Positions 30,126 to 38,843 of a stretch of DNA of 47,182 nucleotides are shown piece by piece. The translations under genes were made by a program, and so were the position numbers. How positions within the stretch are numbered: position 1 is the first letter of the stretch; each line of letters opens with the position of its first letter. The stretch covers positions 1 to 47,182 of the forward strand of contig NZ_AUWR01000045.1 in assembly GCF_000455125.1 (NCBI RefSeq), given 5' to 3'. Below the pieces are notes generated by a model. It had not been told where the DNA came from, ran no database searches, and was given only the letters and a program-made list of their open reading frames with translations. The stretch comes from Mycobacterium sp. UM_WGJ. GTDB taxonomy: Bacteria; Actinomycetota; Actinomycetes; Mycobacteriales; Mycobacteriaceae.

Positions 30126-31682
30126 ATGACCGATTACGACGCGATCGTCATTGGCGCCGGACACAACGGCCTGGCCGCGGCGCTCATCCTGCAGCGCGCC
30201 GGACTGCGCACGGTGTGCCTGGAGGCCGGGCGCTACGCCGGCGGGATGGCGTCCACGGTCGAGCTGTTCGACGGCTATCGGTTCGAGATCGCCGGCTCGG
30301 TGCAGTTCCCGACGTCGGCCGCGGTCAGCGCGGAGCTGGGCCTCGACGGACTGGAGAGCATCGATCTCGAGGTCATGTCGGTGGCGATGCGCGGCGTCGG
30401 TGATGACCCGCTGATCCAGTACACCGACCCGATGAAGCTGTTCACCCACCTCAGTGAGGTGCACGGCGCCGAGGCGGTCAACGGCATGGCCGGGCTGCTG
30501 GCCTGGAGTCAGGCGCCCACCCGGGCGCTGGGCCGCTTCGAGGCGGGTCGGGCGCCGAAATCGCTCGACGAGATGTATGCCTGCGCCGCAAATGAATTCG
30601 AGCGATCAGCTATTGACGACATGCTGTTCGGCTCGGTCACCGAGGTGCTGGATCGTTACCTGCCCGACCGGGAGAAGCACGCGGCGCTGCGCGGCTCCTT
30701 CACCGTGTTGGCCGTCAACACGCTCTACCGCGGGCCCGCCACCCCGGGCAGTGCCGCGGCGCTGGCCTTCGGCCTGGGTGTGCCCGACGAGAACACCGTG
30801 CTGATGAAAAAGTTGCGCGGCGGAATCGGCGCACTCACCGGGCACCTGTGCGACACCTTCACCGGCCTGGGCGGACAGCTGCGGCTGCGCGCCGCGGTCG
30901 CGGAGATCCTGGTCGCCGATGGGGCGGTGGCCGGAGTGCGCACCGAAGCAGGCGACACCGTGCACGCACCGGTGGTGGTGTCGGCGATCGCCCCCGACAT
31001 CACCGTCACCGCACTGCTCGACGCGGCTTCGGTCCCCGAGGATGTGCGCGCCCGCTACGCCCGCACCGACCATCGCGGCAGCTACCTGCAGATGCATTTC
31101 GCGCTGGACGAGGCGCCGGTGTTCACCGCGCCCTACGAGGCGCTCAACAACCCCGCCATGCAGGCTTCGCTGGGAATCTTCTGCACGCCCGAAGAGGTGC
31201 AGCAGCAGTGGGAGGAGGCGCGTCGCGGTATCGTCCCGGCCGATCCGACCGTGGTGCTGCAGATCCCGTCGCTGCACGATCCCGAGCTGGCCCCGCCGGG
31301 CAAGCACGCCGCGTCGGCGTTCGCGCTGTGGTTCCCCATCGAGGGGGACGGCAACTACGGCGAGATGAAGGTCGAGATGGGGCAGCGGGTGATCGACAAG
31401 ATCACCAGGCTGGCACCGAATTTCGAGCGCAGCATCACTCGGCACACCACCTTCACCCCGCGGCATATGGGAACCATGTTCGGTGCGCCCGGCGGCGACT
31501 ATTGCCATGGCTTGCTCAATCCCGACCAGATCGGCCCGAACCGGCCCGGGCCGCGCGGCTTTCTCGGCCAGCCGTTACCGGTGGCCGGACTGTATCTGGG
31601 GAGCGCGGGTTGTCATGGCGGGCCGGGGATCACGTTCATCCCGGGCTACAACGCCGCACACCAGGTGTTGGCCGACCGCTGA
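30126..31682 (+). CDS. FAD-dependent phytoene-dehydrogenase-like oxidoreductase (Rv3829c-like)
   Basis: This 518-aa protein is of the CrtI/PYROXD2 type. The N-terminal FAD motif IVIGAGHNGLAAALILQRAG has glycines 10, 12 and 15, and is followed by VCLEAGRYAGGMAST. The C-terminal FAD contact region reads GLYLGSAGCHGGPGITFIPG. Such proteins desaturate or isomerise hydrophobic substrates; the true substrate here is unknown. There is no phytoene synthase nearby, so carotenoid work is unlikely. ATG 30126 has GGAAGGGG upstream. Palindrome 30063-30074 suggests control by the preceding TetR. Confidence 0.88.
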   Translation: MTDYDAIVIGAGHNGLAAALILQRAGLRTVCLEAGRYAGGMASTVELFDGYRFEIAGSVQFPTSAAVSAELGLDGLESIDLEVMSVAMRGVGDDPLIQYTDPMKLFTHLSEVHGAEAVNGMAGLLAWSQAPTRALGRFEAGRAPKSLDEMYACAANEFERSAIDDMLFGSVTEVLDRYLPDREKHAALRGSFTVLAVNTLYRGPATPGSAAALAFGLGVPDENTVLMKKLRGGIGALTGHLCDTFTGLGGQLRLRAAVAEILVADGAVAGVRTEAGDTVHAPVVVSAIAPDITVTALLDAASVPEDVRARYARTDHRGSYLQMHFALDEAPVFTAPYEALNNPAMQASLGIFCTPEEVQQQWEEARRGIVPADPTVVLQIPSLHDPELAPPGKHAASAFALWFPIEGDGNYGEMKVEMGQRVIDKITRLAPNFERSITRHTTFTPRHMGTMFGAPGGDYCHGLLNPDQIGPNRPGPRGFLGQPLPVAGLYLGSAGCHGGPGITFIPGYNAAHQVLADR

Positions 31683-31701
31683 GCGACACGGCGGGCGGCG
31701 A

Positions 31702-32040
31702 TTACCGCTGCGCCGCCAGCAGCTCGTCGAGCAGTGCCCGGAACGTGTCCGGGTCCGCCGGGGTGAATGCCGGCTGCGGCCACGGGTCGCCGTGCAGCTC
31801 CAGGGTGATCAGGGCGGACCGCGTCGGGCGCTTGATGTCCAGCGGTAGCCAGCGCCGCAGATCCGAGCTGCCCCAGATCCGGAACCGGTGGGTCAGCATG
31901 CCCAACGGCTCTGCGCGGTAACCGCGGATCGCCGACAGCGGGATCACCTTCGCGGTACCGGAAGGAAAGTGATAGCGGCGCAACGTGATCGCCCGGCGAT
32001 CCAGGACGACCAATCCGTCGTCGTAGGAGCCGCCGGTCAC
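31702..32040 (-). CDS. Rv3819-like small protein, PH-domain-like
   Basis: This 112-aa protein starts at GTG 32040, overlapping the MBL-Rieske stop (GTGA). It is a beta-rich sequence (DGLVVLDRRAITLRRYHFPS, KVIPLSAIRGYRAEPLGM, FRIWGSSDLRRWLPLDIKRP) that looks like a bacterial pleckstrin-homology-type fold, followed by a helix (DTFRALLDELLAAQR). M. tuberculosis Rv3819 has nearly the same length and the same neighbour. The tight coupling suggests that it works with the MBL-Rieske enzyme. The fold call is an inference. Confidence 0.75.
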   Translation of the reverse strand: MTGGSYDDGLVVLDRRAITLRRYHFPSGTAKVIPLSAIRGYRAEPLGMLTHRFRIWGSSDLRRWLPLDIKRPTRSALITLELHGDPWPQPAFTPADPDTFRALLDELLAAQR

Positions 32041-33596
32041 AGCTTCTCGCAACGCAATTCGTGGCCCTTGGCAGTCAGGCAGCGTCCGGACTTGAGATCC
32101 CATTCCCAGCCGTGCTGATTACAGGTCAGAATGTCGCCCTCGACCACTCCGAACTTCGACAGGTCGGCCTTCATGTGCGGGCAGCGACGCTGAACCTGCC
32201 AGTCGCCCAGGGTGATGGTCGCCGAGTCGTCGTGGCTCTCCCCGAACCAGCCTTCGGCGTAAACGATCCGGTCCTCGGTGAGGCACTTGAAGAAGGTGTA
32301 CAGGTATTCGTTGTAACCGCCGACCCGCCACGCCCTGAACCGGGTGGACAAGAAGATGGTGTTGACCCAGTCCGGTTCGCCGTCGCGCAGCACGGTTCGC
32401 ACCAGCTCGGGTGGAATACCGAAGCCGTAACGGAACTTCTCGCCGGGAATCGGCTCGCGCACCATCCGTTTGGGGAAGTCCAGCACCACCGTCTCGGTGT
32501 GGCCCTCCCCGTCCAGCACCAGCTCCACCGGGTAGCCGATACCGTCGCAGATCTCGTTGCTGCGGGCCATGATCGGCTCGAACAGGGCGCGCAGCGGCTC
32601 GATCATCGCCGGACCGGCCGCCGGCGCCCAGGACGCCTTCTCGGCAGCCAGCACGGGTGCCATCCGCTCGGCGTAGGCGGCGATGTAGTCCGCCTTGCCG
32701 GTGGTGAAGATGGCCTCGACGTCGGCGTCGGGGAGCGGGTGGGTCAGCGAATCCAGTTGCGCCCCGGTGAAACTCGCGGTGCTCCCGGGAATCATCAACA
32801 GCCCGCCGTCGTGGCCGTTGCAGCGCAGCTGGTCGAGGAACACCATCTCGTCGGGGAAGATATTGGCCGGATCGCCGTGGTCGTCGTTGAGGTAACGCAG
32901 CTCGGAATCCAAAAAACACGGCGGACCCGCCGACGGCACCACCCAGGTCGCCCCGACGTGGGCGACGTACTGGCGGGCGCGGTCCATCTGCCGCTGGCGC
33001 TTCTGGGTGCCGAACGCCTCCTTGGCCCGGGCCGGCATGTCATAGACCATCGGGTACCAGATCGCCCCGGAGTACTGCAGCAGGTGCACGTCGATCGCGC
33101 CGAAAGCCTGCAGCACGTCGAGGTCGATCGGACGGGAGTCGTTCATATTGAAAAGCGTGGTCACGCCGTCGGAGACCACCAGCCCGGAGTCGCCGATCGG
33201 GCCGTCGGCCGGGGCGCGCAGCGCGATGATCATCACGTCCAGCTCGCCCTTGGGGCCCGACACGGTGTGTCGCTGCGAGTCGGCGGTCTCGAAGAACCGG
33301 TGAAAGCCCAGCTCTTCCAGCTCGCGACGCAGATCCGGCACGGGGTAATCGGGCAGCAGTACCATCGCGTCCTTGTTGACGTGCGCCGCCAGGTGCCGCG
33401 GGTCGAAGTGATCGTGGTGCAGGTGCGAGATGTAGAGGTAGTCGCAGTCGCCGAGAGCGTCCCAGTCCAGCGCCGAGTTGTCCGGAAACGGGAACCACGA
33501 GCCGAAGTAGGCCGGATTCACCCACGGGTCGCACAGGATGCTGCCTGCGGCGGTCTCGATCCGGAAGCCGGCGTGCCCGACGCTGGTGACCTGCAC
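32037..33596 (-). CDS. Metallo-beta-lactamase-fold / Rieske fusion protein (Rv3818-like)
   Basis: This 519-aa protein has an N-terminal UlaG-like MBL domain with HLHHDHFD (H58, H60, D62, H63). A long middle region follows. The C-terminal Rieske [2Fe-2S] domain has CPH (C472, H474) and CNQH (C492, H495). The layout resembles CMP-N-acetylneuraminate hydroxylase relatives. M. tuberculosis Rv3818 (516 aa) is the likely orthologue. The start is GTG 33596, with GGGAGAAGG upstream; the frame to 33716 is rejected. It is divergent from the acyltransferases, with an 83-bp gap. The reaction is unknown. Confidence 0.88.
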   Translation of the reverse strand: MQVTSVGHAGFRIETAAGSILCDPWVNPAYFGSWFPFPDNSALDWDALGDCDYLYISHLHHDHFDPRHLAAHVNKDAMVLLPDYPVPDLRRELEELGFHRFFETADSQRHTVSGPKGELDVMIIALRAPADGPIGDSGLVVSDGVTTLFNMNDSRPIDLDVLQAFGAIDVHLLQYSGAIWYPMVYDMPARAKEAFGTQKRQRQMDRARQYVAHVGATWVVPSAGPPCFLDSELRYLNDDHGDPANIFPDEMVFLDQLRCNGHDGGLLMIPGSTASFTGAQLDSLTHPLPDADVEAIFTTGKADYIAAYAERMAPVLAAEKASWAPAAGPAMIEPLRALFEPIMARSNEICDGIGYPVELVLDGEGHTETVVLDFPKRMVREPIPGEKFRYGFGIPPELVRTVLRDGEPDWVNTIFLSTRFRAWRVGGYNEYLYTFFKCLTEDRIVYAEGWFGESHDDSATITLGDWQVQRRCPHMKADLSKFGVVEGDILTCNQHGWEWDLKSGRCLTAKGHELRCEKL

Positions 33597-33679
33597 GTGT
33601 ACCTTCTCCCGACGCTGAAAGAGCTCCCTGAGGAGTTTACCGGCGGCGTGGCCCGTCCCATCGCCTAGGCTTGGGCGCT

Positions 33680-34468
33680 GTGGAGCCTTGGTACGGGACT
33701 GTCGCTGTAGCTGCACACACGCTGTGGCGTTATGAGGGCTTGAAGATCACCGTCACCGGCCGGGAGCACCTGCCCGCCACCGGCGGCGCGGTGGTCGCGA
33801 TCAACCACACCGGCTACCTCGATTTCCTGTTTGCCGGCGTGGCCTCCTATGACGGCAAGCCGCGGCGTCGGGTGCGCTTCATGGCCAAGAAGGAGACGTT
33901 CGACAACCGCTACAGCGGGCCCATCATGCGCGGCTGCCGGCACATCGCGGTGGATCGCAGCCAGGGGGCGGAGTCCTACGCCACCGCCGTCTCCTGCCTC
34001 AAGGCCGGTGAGCTGGTCGGGGTGTACCCGGAGGCCACCATCAGTCGCAGTTTCGAGCTCAAGGAGTTCAAGAGCGGCGCCGCCCGGATGGCGATCGAGG
34101 CGCAGGTGCCGATCATCCCGCACATCGTGTGGGGCGCCCAGCGGATCTGGACCAAGGACCACCCGAAGAAACTGGGCCGCAGCAAGATACCGGTCTCGGT
34201 GAACATCGGCGAGCCGATACCGCCGACATTGCCGGTCGAAGAGCTCCGCGCGCTGCTGCAGACCCGGATGCAGCACCTGCTGGAGCAGACGCAGGACGCC
34301 TACCCCGAACATCCCGCCGGTGCGTTCTGGGTTCCCCGGCGCCTGGGCGGCAGCGCCCCCACCCCCGCCGAGGCGCTCCAGCTCGACGCCGCCGAAGCGG
34401 CGCGCAAGGCCGAGGAGCGGGCCGCCCGCCAGAAGCAGCCGCCGAGCCCGACGGGCACAGCGGAGTAG
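33680..34468 (+). CDS. 1-acyl-glycerol-3-phosphate acyltransferase-like protein 1 (Rv3816c-like)
   Basis: This 262-aa PlsC-family protein has the HX4D catalytic motif NHTGYLD, the acceptor motif YPEATISRSFELKEFKSGAA and the C-terminal HPAGAFWVPRRLGGSAPTPAEA. It transfers an acyl chain to a lysophosphatidate-type acceptor. The start is GTG 33680, giving VEPWYGTV like the M. tuberculosis protein. It is the first of three tandem paralogues; the next starts 7 bp after its stop. Members may have different acyl or acceptor specificity. Confidence 0.92.
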   Translation: MEPWYGTVAVAAHTLWRYEGLKITVTGREHLPATGGAVVAINHTGYLDFLFAGVASYDGKPRRRVRFMAKKETFDNRYSGPIMRGCRHIAVDRSQGAESYATAVSCLKAGELVGVYPEATISRSFELKEFKSGAARMAIEAQVPIIPHIVWGAQRIWTKDHPKKLGRSKIPVSVNIGEPIPPTLPVEELRALLQTRMQHLLEQTQDAYPEHPAGAFWVPRRLGGSAPTPAEALQLDAAEAARKAEERAARQKQPPSPTGTAE

Positions 34469-34475
34469 AGCTGGC

Positions 34476-35252
34476 ATGCAGCCGGTATTTCGGGCCTTGG
34501 AGCTCACGGCGCTGAGCGCGGCGAAGATCGCCGGCGCAGCGATCGACTACCTCGGCCTGGAACACATCCCGGCTGAGGGCGGCGCGGTGATCGCGATCAA
34601 CCACACCGGTTACGTGGACTTCCTGCCGGCCGGACTGGCGGCATACCGCCGCGGACGCCGGATGCGGTTCATGATCAAGGCCGAAATGCAGCAGGTGCGG
34701 GTGGTCAACTATCTGATCCGCCACACCGGCACCATTCCGGTCGACCGCGCGGCCGGAGCCGACGCCTACCGGCACGCGGTGACCGCGTTGCGCTCCGGCG
34801 AGGTGGTGGGTGTCTACCCCGAAGCCACCATCAGCCGCAGCTTCGAGCTCAAGGAATTCAAATCCGGTGCGGCCCGCATGGCGCTGGAGGCGCAGGTTCC
34901 GATCGTCCCGCTGATCGTCTGGGGTGCCCACCGGCTGTGGACCAAGGACCACCCGAGGGCGCGGTTGGTGCGCAGCAACATCCCGATCACCGTCCTGGCG
35001 GGGGAACCGCTGGCCCCGTCCGGTGACGCCGCCGCGCTCAGCGCCCGATTGCGCGAGCGAATGGCGCCGCTGCTGGCTCAGGTGCAGCAGGAATATCCGC
35101 ACCCCGCAGGCGAGTTCTGGGTGCCCCGGCGACTCGGCGGCGGCGCGCCCACTCCCGACGAGGCTAGGGTTGCCGAAGAGCAGGAGCTGGCGGAACGGAT
35201 GCGCAAGCGCGCAGGCGACCGGCGAACCGACCCATCTGGCACGGAGCAGTAG
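34476..35252 (+). CDS. 1-acyl-glycerol-3-phosphate acyltransferase-like protein 2 (Rv3815c-like)
   Basis: This 258-aa paralogue has NHTGYVDF for the HX4D motif, PEATISRSFELKEFKSGAARM as acceptor motif and HPAGEFWVPRRLGGGAPTPDEA near the end. It is closer to the third copy in RRRGRRMRFMIKAEMQQV. ATG 34476 is the only start that fits the family; the frame from 34320 runs through the upstream gene. The third copy begins 3 bp after its stop. Confidence 0.92.
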   Translation: MQPVFRALELTALSAAKIAGAAIDYLGLEHIPAEGGAVIAINHTGYVDFLPAGLAAYRRGRRMRFMIKAEMQQVRVVNYLIRHTGTIPVDRAAGADAYRHAVTALRSGEVVGVYPEATISRSFELKEFKSGAARMALEAQVPIVPLIVWGAHRLWTKDHPRARLVRSNIPITVLAGEPLAPSGDAAALSARLRERMAPLLAQVQQEYPHPAGEFWVPRRLGGGAPTPDEARVAEEQELAERMRKRAGDRRTDPSGTEQ

Positions 35253-35255
35253 ATC

Positions 35256-36050
35256 ATGGCAGAACCCGTCTTCCGGGCGCTGGAGATTGTGGTCCCGCGG
35301 CTGGCGAACGCCAACGGGCCGCATGTGACCATCGAGGGCTTGGAGCACATTCCCGAGCGCGGCGGGGCGGTGCTCGCCGTCAACCACACCAGCTACCTGG
35401 ACTGGTTTCCGGCCTCGATCGCGGCCTTGCGGCGACGCCGCCGGCTGCGCTTCATGATCAAGGCCGAGATGACCGAGGTCCCGGTGGTCAACTTCGTGAT
35501 CAAGCACCTCAAGCTGATTCCGGTCGACCGCTCCGCCGGGGCCGGCGCCTACGACGAAGCGGTGGCGCGGTTGCGGCAAGGCGAGCTGGTCGGTCTGAAT
35601 CCAGAGGCCACCATCAGCCGTAGCTTCGAATTGCGGGAGTTCAAGACGGGGGCTGCCCGGATGGCCCATAGCGCGGGCGTTCCGCTGATCCCCGTCATCG
35701 TCTGGGGAATCCACCGGGTCTGGACAAAGGACCACCCGAAGCTTCTGTGGCGCAACCATATTCCAGTGCTGGCGAAGATCGGCGAGCCGATGGCTGCCAC
35801 CGCGGATGCTGCGGCGACCACCGCTGAGCTGAGGAACACGATGGCGGCGATGCTCGAAGAGGCGCAACTGGAGTATCCGCATCCGGCGGGGGCGCACTGG
35901 GTGCCGCGCCGGCTGGGCGGCAGCGCGCCCACCCTGGCCGAAGCGTTGGAGATGCGGGCAGCCGAGTTGGCCGAGCGTGATCGCAAACGGGCCGAGCAGG
36001 CCCACCGCGGACCGCGGCGCTGGACACCGGCCGGGCGGAGTTCGCGCTGA
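35256..36050 (+). CDS. 1-acyl-glycerol-3-phosphate acyltransferase-like protein 3 (Rv3814c-like)
   Basis: This 264-aa paralogue has NHTSYLDWF for HX4D, then LRFMIKAEMTEVPVVNFVIK, PEATISRSFELREFKTGAAR and HPAGAHWVPRRLGGSAPTLAEA. The tail (RDRKRAEQAHRGPRRWTPAG) is basic. Its stop shares a base with the next ATG (TGATG), which links it to the HAD phosphatase. Confidence 0.92.
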   Translation: MAEPVFRALEIVVPRLANANGPHVTIEGLEHIPERGGAVLAVNHTSYLDWFPASIAALRRRRRLRFMIKAEMTEVPVVNFVIKHLKLIPVDRSAGAGAYDEAVARLRQGELVGLNPEATISRSFELREFKTGAARMAHSAGVPLIPVIVWGIHRVWTKDHPKLLWRNHIPVLAKIGEPMAATADAAATTAELRNTMAAMLEEAQLEYPHPAGAHWVPRRLGGSAPTLAEALEMRAAELAERDRKRAEQAHRGPRRWTPAGRSSR

Positions 36051-36880
36051 TGCAGCTCCACGGCGGACCGCCCGCACTGATCGCCAGCGACGTTGACGGC
36101 ACCCTGCTCGACGACACCGAGAACATCACCGCGCGTACGCGTGATGCGGTGCACGCAGCGGTGGACTCCGGCGCCCGCTTCGTACTGGCGACCGGACGCC
36201 CGCCGAGGTGGATCGCGCCGGTGGTCGACGCGCTCGGGTTCGCCCCGATGGCGGTGTGCGCCAACGGGGCGGTGCTCTACGACCCTGCCACCGACCGGGT
36301 GGTCTCGGCTCGCACGCTCTCGGCCGACAGTCTGGTCAAGCTGGCCGAGGTCGTCGGCCGCGCCCTCCCGGGGGCGGGTCTGGCCGTGGAGCGGATCGGC
36401 GAGAGCGCACACGACGCGGCGACCCCGCAGTTCGTCAGCTCGCCGGGTTACGAACACGCCTGGCTCAACCCGGACAACACCGAGGTGTCGTTGGATGACC
36501 TGTTGTCGCAGCCGGCGATCAAACTGCTGATTCGCAAGGCGGGGATGTCCAGCGCCGCCATGGCCGAGCAGCTGCAGGCGCATGTCGGAACGGCCGCCGA
36601 ACTCACCTACTCCACCAATCACGGGCTGATCGAGGTGGTGCCGGCGGGCATCACCAAGGCCAGCGGTATCGAGGAGCTGATCGCGCCGCTGGGGATCGGG
36701 ATCGAGCAGGTGGTGGCGTTCGGGGACATGCCCAACGACTTGCCGATGTTGGTGCGTGCGGGGCACGGCGTGGCGATGGGCAACGCCCATCCCGACGTGC
36801 TGGCGGCGGCCGCCGAGATCACCGCGCCCAACACCGATGACGGCCTGGCGCGGGTCCTGGAGCGGATCTACCTGCGTTGA
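36050..36880 (+). CDS. HAD-superfamily Cof-type phosphatase (Rv3813c-like)
   Basis: This 276-aa protein has all four HAD motifs: I, SDVDGTLLDD; II, ATGRPP; III, lysine in GITKASGIEEL; and IV, GDMPNDLPMLVRAGHGVAMGN. The Cof-type cap lies between II and III. The family dephosphorylates small phospho-metabolites such as sugar phosphates. It is translationally coupled to the acyltransferase trio, so a lipid-linked or glycerophosphate substrate is possible but not shown. Confidence 0.92.
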   Translation: MQLHGGPPALIASDVDGTLLDDTENITARTRDAVHAAVDSGARFVLATGRPPRWIAPVVDALGFAPMAVCANGAVLYDPATDRVVSARTLSADSLVKLAEVVGRALPGAGLAVERIGESAHDAATPQFVSSPGYEHAWLNPDNTEVSLDDLLSQPAIKLLIRKAGMSSAAMAEQLQAHVGTAAELTYSTNHGLIEVVPAGITKASGIEELIAPLGIGIEQVVAFGDMPNDLPMLVRAGHGVAMGNAHPDVLAAAAEITAPNTDDGLARVLERIYLR

Positions 36881-36882
36881 CG

Positions 36883-36899
36883 CTGCGCCGGTGGCGCAG
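36883..36899 (+). terminator. Possible terminator after the acyltransferase-HAD operon
   Basis: CTGCGCC (36883-36889), loop GGT, GGCGCAG (36893-36899) form a perfect 7-bp stem two bases after the stop codon. It is followed by TCCTCTC rather than a clean T-tract. Confidence 0.5.
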
Positions 36900-36940
36900 T
36901 CCTCTCGCACCTTCCCGCCCGCGCCGCATCACGACGCCGG

Positions 36941-38674
36941 TTAGCTGACTCCGAACGGGTCGATCACCCGGGAGAAGCGCTCGAGCTGCACCGGCGGACC
37001 CTCCGGGGGCGGCGGGGGCAGCTCCTCGGCGTTGCCGTCGACGACCCTGATGACCGTCGCACTGGCCCGGTTGTAGTTCAGGGTGCCGTGCTGGAAGTTC
37101 TGCCCCACCCATTCCGGTTCGGCGAGCTCGGCGCTGGTCGGCAACCCGAGCACGCCACGCTCGTAACCCAGCGAAGCCCAGGCGTCGTAGATGGCCCCGG
37201 TGATCGGCTGCGCGCCGGTCTCCGGCGACCAGTACACCGCGCCGTGCTCGAAGGTGGCGTACTTGGTGGAACCCTCGCCGATCGCCTCCGGCGACGTCGG
37301 GGCGCCGAGGATGCCCTCGGCACCGCCCAGTTCCATCCAGCGGGTGTGGATGGCGCCGCCCTCCATCACCCGGGCGAGATCTTCCGGCCCGGGCGGTTCG
37401 TTGAACCGGGAGGCGATCTCCCGGATCTCGTTGAGTGCGGCGTAGCCCTGCTCACCGGGGCACTCGGTCGCATCCAGGTCGCGGTGGCCGATGATCGAGG
37501 GCAGTGTCAGCGACGAACCGCGCGGAAAATGGGTGAACGAGCCGCCGGCGGAGACCAGCTGCGTGATACCGCGCGGATCGGTGCGGTCCAGACCCAGCCG
37601 CCAGCCCAACAACCGGCCGACTGTCTCGAGTTGGATCTGCGGGGGAGGCGCGTCGTCGAAGGTGCCGATCATGGACACCCCCCAGGTGTTGTTGTTGAAC
37701 CCGCCCGCGTGGCTGCCCATGATGCCCCGGGTCAGGCCGCCGGCCCGGCCCTCGAAAACCTGGCCGTACTTGTCCACCAGCGCGTTGTAGCCGATGTCGC
37801 ACCAGCCCAGGGTGCGGGTGTGATAGGCGTAGATCGCCCGGATGATCTCCGCGGAGTCTTCGGGGGAGTAGTCGTTGGAGCCTGCGGTGTGGTGCACCAC
37901 GGCCGCGTGCACCGGGCCGCTCTCCACGGGCTTGCCGCACCGGCCGTAGGCGCCCACGCCCCAGTGGCTGCGCGGAATGATGTTGGGGGGCTGGCCTGGC
38001 CCCAGCACCGCCTTGGGCGGCTGCCACTGTGCGTCGGCCGGGGCTTTGGGCGGCGTGATCAGCACCGCGGAGACGTTCTGGGCGAAGGGTTGTGCGGCGG
38101 TGGCCGGTACATAACCGAGATCGCCCGGGGTGGACTTCTTGGGGGCCGGCCCGGACTTGGCGGGGTCCTTCGTCGTGGCCGGCCTGTTGGCCCCGGCCGT
38201 GGGTCGAGCCGGATCGCCGGGGGTGTTCGGTGCGGATCGGGTCACCGCGATCTGTACTGCCGTGGTCCGGCCGACGAATACCGGCTCGGTCCCGTCTGGT
38301 CCGGGAGCGGGCGCATCGGCCGGCCGTGGACCCGGTGTCTCCTGCTTGGTCTCGTGCGCGGTCGCATACCAGGGCCCCCAGGTCCCGTCGGCGCGCTTGG
38401 CGCGAATCCGTGCCGAGGTGCCGCTCAGGTCGGCGCCGGTGAGCGCGACCATGGTGAACGGTTCGTCCTGGGTGATCTCGCGGACGGTGACGCCCGGCTC
38501 CAGATTTGGCAGCGGTTGCTGGTTCAGCTTGGTCGCGGCGGCGCTGGGGGGCCGCTTGGCGGCGTCGACCGGCTTGAAGTCCGACCCGGAATTCAGTGCC
38601 CACGGCAGGATCAGCACGGTCGCGAGAGACGCGGTCAGCTTGATCGTCGGCGCGGGACGACGACGGGTTGGCAC
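36941..38674 (-). CDS. Secreted PGRP-domain/LGFP-repeat protein (Rv3811-like)
   Basis: This 577-aa protein has an N-terminal signal or anchor (IKLTASLATVLILPWALNSG). A Pro/Ala/Thr-rich stretch with a beta domain precedes a PGRP/amidase-type domain (about residues 225-400): IPRSHWGVGAYGRC, VVHHTAGSNDYS, WCDIGYNALVD and IIGHRDLDATECPG. Two LGFP-type repeats (EGILGAPTSPEA, RGVLGLPTSAEL) follow. PGRP domains bind or cut peptidoglycan; LGFP repeats are thought to hold proteins at the wall. M. tuberculosis has PE_PGRS62 next to this gene; here the HAD gene lies immediately beyond. Confidence 0.9.
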   Translation of the reverse strand: MPTRRRPAPTIKLTASLATVLILPWALNSGSDFKPVDAAKRPPSAAATKLNQQPLPNLEPGVTVREITQDEPFTMVALTGADLSGTSARIRAKRADGTWGPWYATAHETKQETPGPRPADAPAPGPDGTEPVFVGRTTAVQIAVTRSAPNTPGDPARPTAGANRPATTKDPAKSGPAPKKSTPGDLGYVPATAAQPFAQNVSAVLITPPKAPADAQWQPPKAVLGPGQPPNIIPRSHWGVGAYGRCGKPVESGPVHAAVVHHTAGSNDYSPEDSAEIIRAIYAYHTRTLGWCDIGYNALVDKYGQVFEGRAGGLTRGIMGSHAGGFNNNTWGVSMIGTFDDAPPPQIQLETVGRLLGWRLGLDRTDPRGITQLVSAGGSFTHFPRGSSLTLPSIIGHRDLDATECPGEQGYAALNEIREIASRFNEPPGPEDLARVMEGGAIHTRWMELGGAEGILGAPTSPEAIGEGSTKYATFEHGAVYWSPETGAQPITGAIYDAWASLGYERGVLGLPTSAELAEPEWVGQNFQHGTLNYNRASATVIRVVDGNAEELPPPPPEGPPVQLERFSRVIDPFGVS

Positions 38675-38759
38675 GTGCTGATGTTACGTATGTGTCTTGT
38701 GTTGTTGGTGATGCGACACGCGTCCACCGACAACGGCCGGCTCCTGGGCAATTGTTAAC

Positions 38760-38812
38760 GGCACCGCAGAGTCTTCCGGTGCCCGCCGGGTGCGGGCTGA
38801 CTCTGCGGTGCC
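38760..38812 (-). terminator. Erp terminator with nested double stem
   Basis: GGCACCGCAGAGTC (38760-38773) and GACTCTGCGGTGCC (38799-38812) form a perfect 14-bp stem. Inside the loop, GCCCGC (38781-38786) pairs with GCGGGC (38792-38797). On the minus strand it is 31 bp after the erp stop and is followed by GTTAACAAT. It separates erp from the Rv3811-like gene. Confidence 0.8.
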
Positions 38813-38843
38813 GTTGGGCGGAACAGCTCCGCTGTGTGTCTGG

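Noticed and set aside
34113-36077. 654-aa minus-strand frame opposite the acyltransferases
   Set aside because: High GC removes stops on the other strand; the plus-strand genes carry clear catalytic motifs and tight operon spacing.
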